Shown one piece after another: positions 60,240 through 64,000 of a stretch of DNA of 64,000 nucleotides (positions are counted from its first letter, which is position 1; the number at the start of each line of letters is the position of its first letter). Source of the DNA: Epiperipatus broadwayi (taxonomy: Eukaryota > Onychophora > Udeonychophora > Euonychophora > Peripatidae); NCBI GenBank assembly GCA_028023455.1, contig JAQFVV010006543.1, positions 746,001 through 810,000 of the forward strand. The letters are read 5' to 3'. Position numbers and translations under genes: made by a program. Below the pieces are notes generated by a model. It was not told the origin of the DNA. It made no database searches and saw nothing but the letters and a program-made list of their open reading frames with translations.

Positions 60240-61190
60240 TTGTAGATATATGTTGGAGCTAGTTTTTCATCTCTGTTTCTGATGGCCTGAAGTTGTGCCA
60301 GAAGTCATTTCTTATGGTCAATCAAGGTAGAGCCATAAATGAGAGTGCACCTAGTTGACCAATAGGCAAACAGCAGAAATGTTATGATTCTATGGATGGA
60401 AAGATCCCTTTAGATATGCTAGAAATCAGTTCGGTGAGGAAGGCACTCTAGTTTTGTATATGGATGCGATAAAGTCTGTCCCATTGGAGTGAGGTACAAT
60501 GGCTCAGAATATGTATCATTGTGTCATGATCCCATTTACATAAAGGGTAGACTGGTTCCAAGCATAAGAACCCTCTATGATAGACCAGAAAATGACAAGT
60601 GGGCAGAGCATTCAGGTTTATTTTAATCAAAAAATCTAAAAAATTCAGCTCTAGATGCCACCTTTTAAAATTTTTAATGATTGAATGATTGGGAAAGGCT
60701 AGCCGTGATGGGATTGGGGGGAGGGTGTTCTTCATTAATTAGATGGTATGCATCCCAGTACTTAATTTTCTGTGAGTCACCATGATTAGGTAGAGGGATA
60801 AATTTTGCAATATTTAGAAATGAGGATGACAACCAACTCCTCATGGGAGGAGGGGTGTCAGTGAGACAGACAGATGTAAAGCATGAAGCTACCAGAAAAT
60901 GGCAAGATAGGTTAAGGATGGTGTTATGTGTACATTGGAAACAAAGGGTTATAACAGAGTGCAATGATAACCCATTGAGTTTTGTGTGCCTATAAAGACC
61001 CCTGAGGCTGATGGTCATGGTCTTGTCCTTTCACATAATGAATGTATCTTTTTGATGAATCTTTGGAAAAAATTAATGATCGGCATAAAATAAGAAATCC
61101 TTAGGAACACCAGGATATTGAGCAGTGAAGCATTTGCATATAGTGACAAATAAACTTTGGATAATAAATCAATGGTTTTGGATTGAGAGA
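60240..61190 (-). pseudogene. Degraded LINE C-terminal region, third type
   Basis: Two overlapping minus-strand frames, 61018-60674 and 60735-60448, read as one protein broken by a frameshift near 60700. The second has NFKRWHLELNFLDFLIKINL followed by LEPVYPLCKWDHDTMIHILSHC, a zinc-binding motif of the type CX2CX8HX4C in which the first Cys has become Tyr. The same motif ends the ORF2 of the two other LINE types in this window. Composition is less AT-rich than the surroundings. Boundaries are approximate, and assignment to a LINE clade is not possible. Confidence 0.5.
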
Positions 61191-61192
61191 AG

Positions 61193-61699
61193 GGAGTCCT
61201 GTATAGTTCTACTCATTGCAAAGGGTGAGTTGTAGACTGTGATCCAAAGCACTTAATGTATATATATGTAAACAGTAGAAATAACAATAGTTCTAAAGAA
61301 AATTTTTAAAAATCTGGAAAAAAAATCTAAATTCTTTTCCTAATTTATTCTTTGATTATATGAAATTTCTCTTATTTAAGGATTACATAATCTATATATT
61401 GGATTACAAATATATATTTGTATAATTACAGAATTAAATAAGTCAGGAGTCCTGTATAGTTCTACTCATTGCAAGGGGTGAGTTGTAGACTGTGATCCAA
61501 AGCACTTAATGTATATATATGTAAACAGTAGAAATAACAATAGTTCTAAAGAAAATTTTAAAAAATCTGGAAAAAAAATCTAAATTCTTTTCCTAATTTA
61601 TTCTTTGATTATATGAAATTTTTCTTATTTAAGGATTACGTAATCTATATATTGGATTACAAATATATATTTGTATAATTACAGAATTAAATAAGTCAG
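61193..61699. repeat. Tandem duplication, two copies of 253 bp
   Basis: GGAGTCCTGTATAGTTCTAC starts at 61193 and at 61446; the copies end in AAATAAGTCAG and differ by only a few substitutions and one base indel. The near-identity marks a recent duplication. Confidence 0.93.
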
Positions 61700-62564
61700 C
61701 AACAACTATGCATAGTTTATATTTTTTATATGCTAAGTTCTAATCCTGAATCTACTATTCTATGTAAATAGAAATAAATGTATATTAAGTGATATATTTT
61801 AGTGAAATTCCTACTATTTATTGAAATCACTGGTTTACGTTTATGTAAACAAAAAAGTTGAATTTATATAAAACAATTAAAGTTGTAATTATTATTAATT
61901 TGTTAAGCGCATACTTATTACGTAAGTAATATATATATATTCTTGTGTTAAAGATTTGTAGAAGTCACTACCATTGAAGTTCAGGCACATAGTCTTAAGG
62001 TGATAGCCTTAATATATATATATAAAACAATTAGATAAATTTAGAATATATAATCCACTGTTACTTTAGAATATATTCTGTAATTGTTTATAAACTATTT
62101 TCTAAATCACTAAATATTCCAAATATAATAGTTATTATTTCACATTTGTTTTTCAAACTATTTGTTTAATCGGCTGAACTTGAGTTTTGGTATATAACTA
62201 TATGATTTGTGATATATTAATTAAAACCTGACATGAAATACTACCCAGAACAATGGATACATTCGCTGATGAGGTATTCGGTAACGCATTCATTGTCAAA
62301 TAATTATTTGCTAGAGATCGACTGTAAAATTATTAGAACAAACAACAATAATAACTGTAGGAGTATTCATTGTTGCTAATATACTTATGTGCTCGCGTGA
62401 TATAAATATATGTATTCGGAATTATTAACTTAAAAGCTTACGCAGGAACTAACTGCTAGTAGTATAAATCTATTGTGAAGTAGAGCGAACATTAATTAGT
62501 TCAGAGCCAGTTGGACGTTTAAAAGGTTGATGATAAATATTGATTAACCTCAGTGGTTAAACAA
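61700..62564 (+). repeat. Probable 5' LTR region of the Ty3/gypsy element
   Basis: The sequence just before the primer-binding site at 62572 should be the LTR. Its end is probably at GGTTAAACA (62556-62564). TATA-like motifs occur at 62399-62410 (TGATATAAATATATG) and 62460-62469, with GAACATTAATTAGTTCAGAG following, as a promoter would need. The start of the LTR cannot be set because the partner copy is outside the window. Confidence 0.45.
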
Positions 62565-62571
62565 ACTAATT

Positions 62572-62590
62572 TGGTGCAGTCAAGGATAGA
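62572..62590 (+). promoter_or_regulatory. Primer-binding site of the Ty3/gypsy element
   Basis: TGGTGCAGTCAAGGATAG begins with TGG and lies 51 bases upstream of the gag start, the standard place for tRNA priming. The tRNA species was not identified. Confidence 0.6.
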
Positions 62591-62622
62591 ACCTGTAAAA
62601 GAAACATTAAACGTAATCAACA

Positions 62623-63466
62623 ATGGCCGCCATGTTCCAAATGTCAATAGGAGAATTTGATATCGAGAACCCTACCAACTAGTCACTATATGTTAAACAC
62701 ATGGGGAAATTTTTCCTTGTTAACAATATTAAGGAAAACCACATTAAGGTGGCCATATTACTTGGATTTTCCAGACTGAAAGTGTTCGAGATTGCAAACC
62801 ATCTATGTGAACCGGCAGAGCCTGAAACTTTTCAATACGATGAAATTGTTCAAAAATTATCATCACACTTCTGCCCTCTTCCGTCGAAACATGTCGCTAG
62901 ACTGCATTTTAGAAATCGACAGCAAATGAAAGCAGAAACTTTCAAAGAATTTGACACAGCACTAAGGGAACTAGCAAAAAATTGTGTCTATGGACAATTT
63001 TTAGAAGAGGCTTTGTTAGAGCAGTTATTATGGGGCATATATGACACTAAATTCCGTGAACACCCCCTAGCTGATTCGGAGTTAAATTACAAGGATGTCA
63101 TTAAAAGAGGAATTGCGCATGAGTTTGTAATGAACCAAGCTAAAGAATATCTGGATACCACGCCATCGGTTAACTTTTACCAATCAATTAATAAAACCAT
63201 TGTACACGGAAATAAAACATCAAAATAGCAAAGAGTAAATGATAAAAAAACACTGTTACTGCTATGGCAAACCAGGACATATCACTCAAAATTGTAGGCA
63301 AAATCGAGAGTACTGTACAAATTGCAGATCGAAAGGTCATCTAGCGAAAGTCTGTCATAAACCAAAACCAGAAAATTCAGACAAAAGAAACTTTAATACA
63401 TGCATTGAAAATTTAAAATGTAATGAAGCAAAATTCAAACTGCCAATACTCATCGAAGGGAAATAA
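62623..63466 (+). pseudogene. Ty3/gypsy gag, broken by a stop and a frameshift
   Basis: The frame starts with ATG at 62623 (MAAMFQMSIGEFDIENP), hits TAG at 62680, and continues in frame from 62683 to 63228 as a capsid-like protein (VAILLGFSRLKVFEIANHL, then the block with PLPSKHVARLHFRNRQQ and ETFKEFDTALRELAKNC) typical of Ty3/gypsy Gag. A stop at 63226 and a +1 frameshift precede the nucleocapsid part (63239-63466). That part has two zinc knuckles: the first, CYCYGKPGHITQNC, has a displaced Cys; the second, CTNCRSKGHLAKVC, is a regular CX2CX4HX4C. Gag would package the element's RNA; this copy is inactive. Confidence 0.85.
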
Positions 63467-63735
63467 GTTAAAATGGAGATTGACAGTAGCTCCAGTTACA
63501 CTAATGTCCTTTAGTGATTGGGAAGTTCTCACTGTGCAAAGAAATGTTACACGTAAAATGGAAAAACCAATGTAAGCACCAAAGACATAAACAGCAATAC
63601 GGTGGAAATAGTTGGAATGGTAAGAGTAAAATTAAACTCAAAAATCAGAAAATTACCCCTATACATAGTCTATAAACAAGTAAATCCATTAATAGGCCGG
63701 AATTGGTTTAGACCACTTGGGATTACCATAAACAA
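63467..63735 (+). pseudogene. Retropepsin-like protease remnant
   Basis: After TAA at 63464 the frame resumes with MEIDSSSSYTNVL, the place of the aspartic protease active site, where the usual Asp-Ser-Gly has become Asp-Ser-Ser. It stops again at 63512. The C-terminal half follows at 63602 (VGMVRVKLNSKIRKLPLYIV and NPLIGRNWFRPLGI), including the Gly-Arg-Asn-Trp block near the end of such proteases. The intervening part is disrupted. Confidence 0.7.
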
Positions 63736-64000
63736 AATAAAAAAAGTCAATGTGAAAACATGCACAGCATGTCAAAAAAATGCCCGATCAACAATAAAAG
63801 AATATAGTTCATGGCCACCAGCTAAAAATGCATGGTAACATGTCCACATGGACCACGCAAGGACAAAACTGACAGTTACTGCCAAAAAACATGTACATGC
63901 GGGCCAAACAGAACATAAAACATTCATAGCGGGAGAAAAAGTATGGATCAGAGATAGTCCACACAAAACGTGGATAAAGGGAGAAATTGTTGAATTAACA
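63736..64000 (+). pseudogene. Integrase remnant joined directly to protease (internal deletion)
   Basis: Directly after the protease end comes KTCTACQKNARS...WPPAKNAW, the C-terminal half of the integrase zinc-binding region, then a stop and HVHMDHA, the first core Asp block. The next segment, EKVWIRDSPHKTWIKGEIVE, belongs to the integrase C-terminal domain. RT, RNase H, the N-terminal part of the zinc domain and most of the integrase core are therefore missing. The window ends inside the element. The reverse frame at 63772-63966 is a shadow. Confidence 0.78.

Overview
The window reads as nuclear DNA of an animal, most likely an invertebrate. It is strongly AT-rich, has intron-type splice acceptors, and is filled with non-LTR and LTR retrotransposon remains, a tRNA-derived SINE, palindromic miniature transposons and long tetranucleotide arrays. 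No prokaryotic gene organisation is present. The sequence alone does not fix the phylum.

Host coding content is very small. The only convincing host exon is a 3'-terminal exon at 17813-18159 (+ strand) with stop codon and 3' UTR; I could not name its family. Two much weaker exon candidates lie at 5221-5287 and 38656-39002.

Layout. 0-15.6 kb: a Tigger/pogo-like element (825-1740), several families of fold-back repeats, a terminal-inverted-repeat element (5676-6917) with an internal tandem duplication, two SINE copies (one with a 14-bp target duplication), a reverse-strand tRNA-like repeat, and a ~300-bp-unit tandem array split by a 578-bp insertion with 15-bp target duplications. 15.7-17.4 kb: an old LINE copy. 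17.8-18.8 kb: the host exon and UTR. 18.9-28.2 kb: a near-complete but decayed LINE on the minus strand (PHD finger, coiled coil and SGNH esterase-like domain, then endonuclease and reverse transcriptase), apparently split by 4.7 kb of foreign DNA at an internal TA tract. 30.4 kb: a GATA/GGAT array. 31.6-33.1 kb: a LINE of a second, Tx1/L1-like type. 34.9-36.6 kb: two head-to-tail truncated copies of the first LINE type. 37-44 kb: mostly anonymous AT-rich DNA.

44096-56357 is the largest structure: a ~12.3-kb LTR retroelement with unusually long LTRs (about 2.3 kb each once later insertions are removed). It has TGTAA/TTACA ends, a primer-binding-site-like sequence, a polypurine tract and a 4-bp ATAT target duplication. 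Its interior has only decayed gag-like sequence plus a 3.65-kb imperfect tetranucleotide array, and no recognisable pol. Comparing the two LTRs exposes three later insertions by their empty sites. 60.2-61.2 kb: a degraded third LINE. 62-64 kb: an internally deleted Ty3/gypsy element that runs off the window.

The functional story is one of nested mobile-element insertion and decay around at most one or two host genes.
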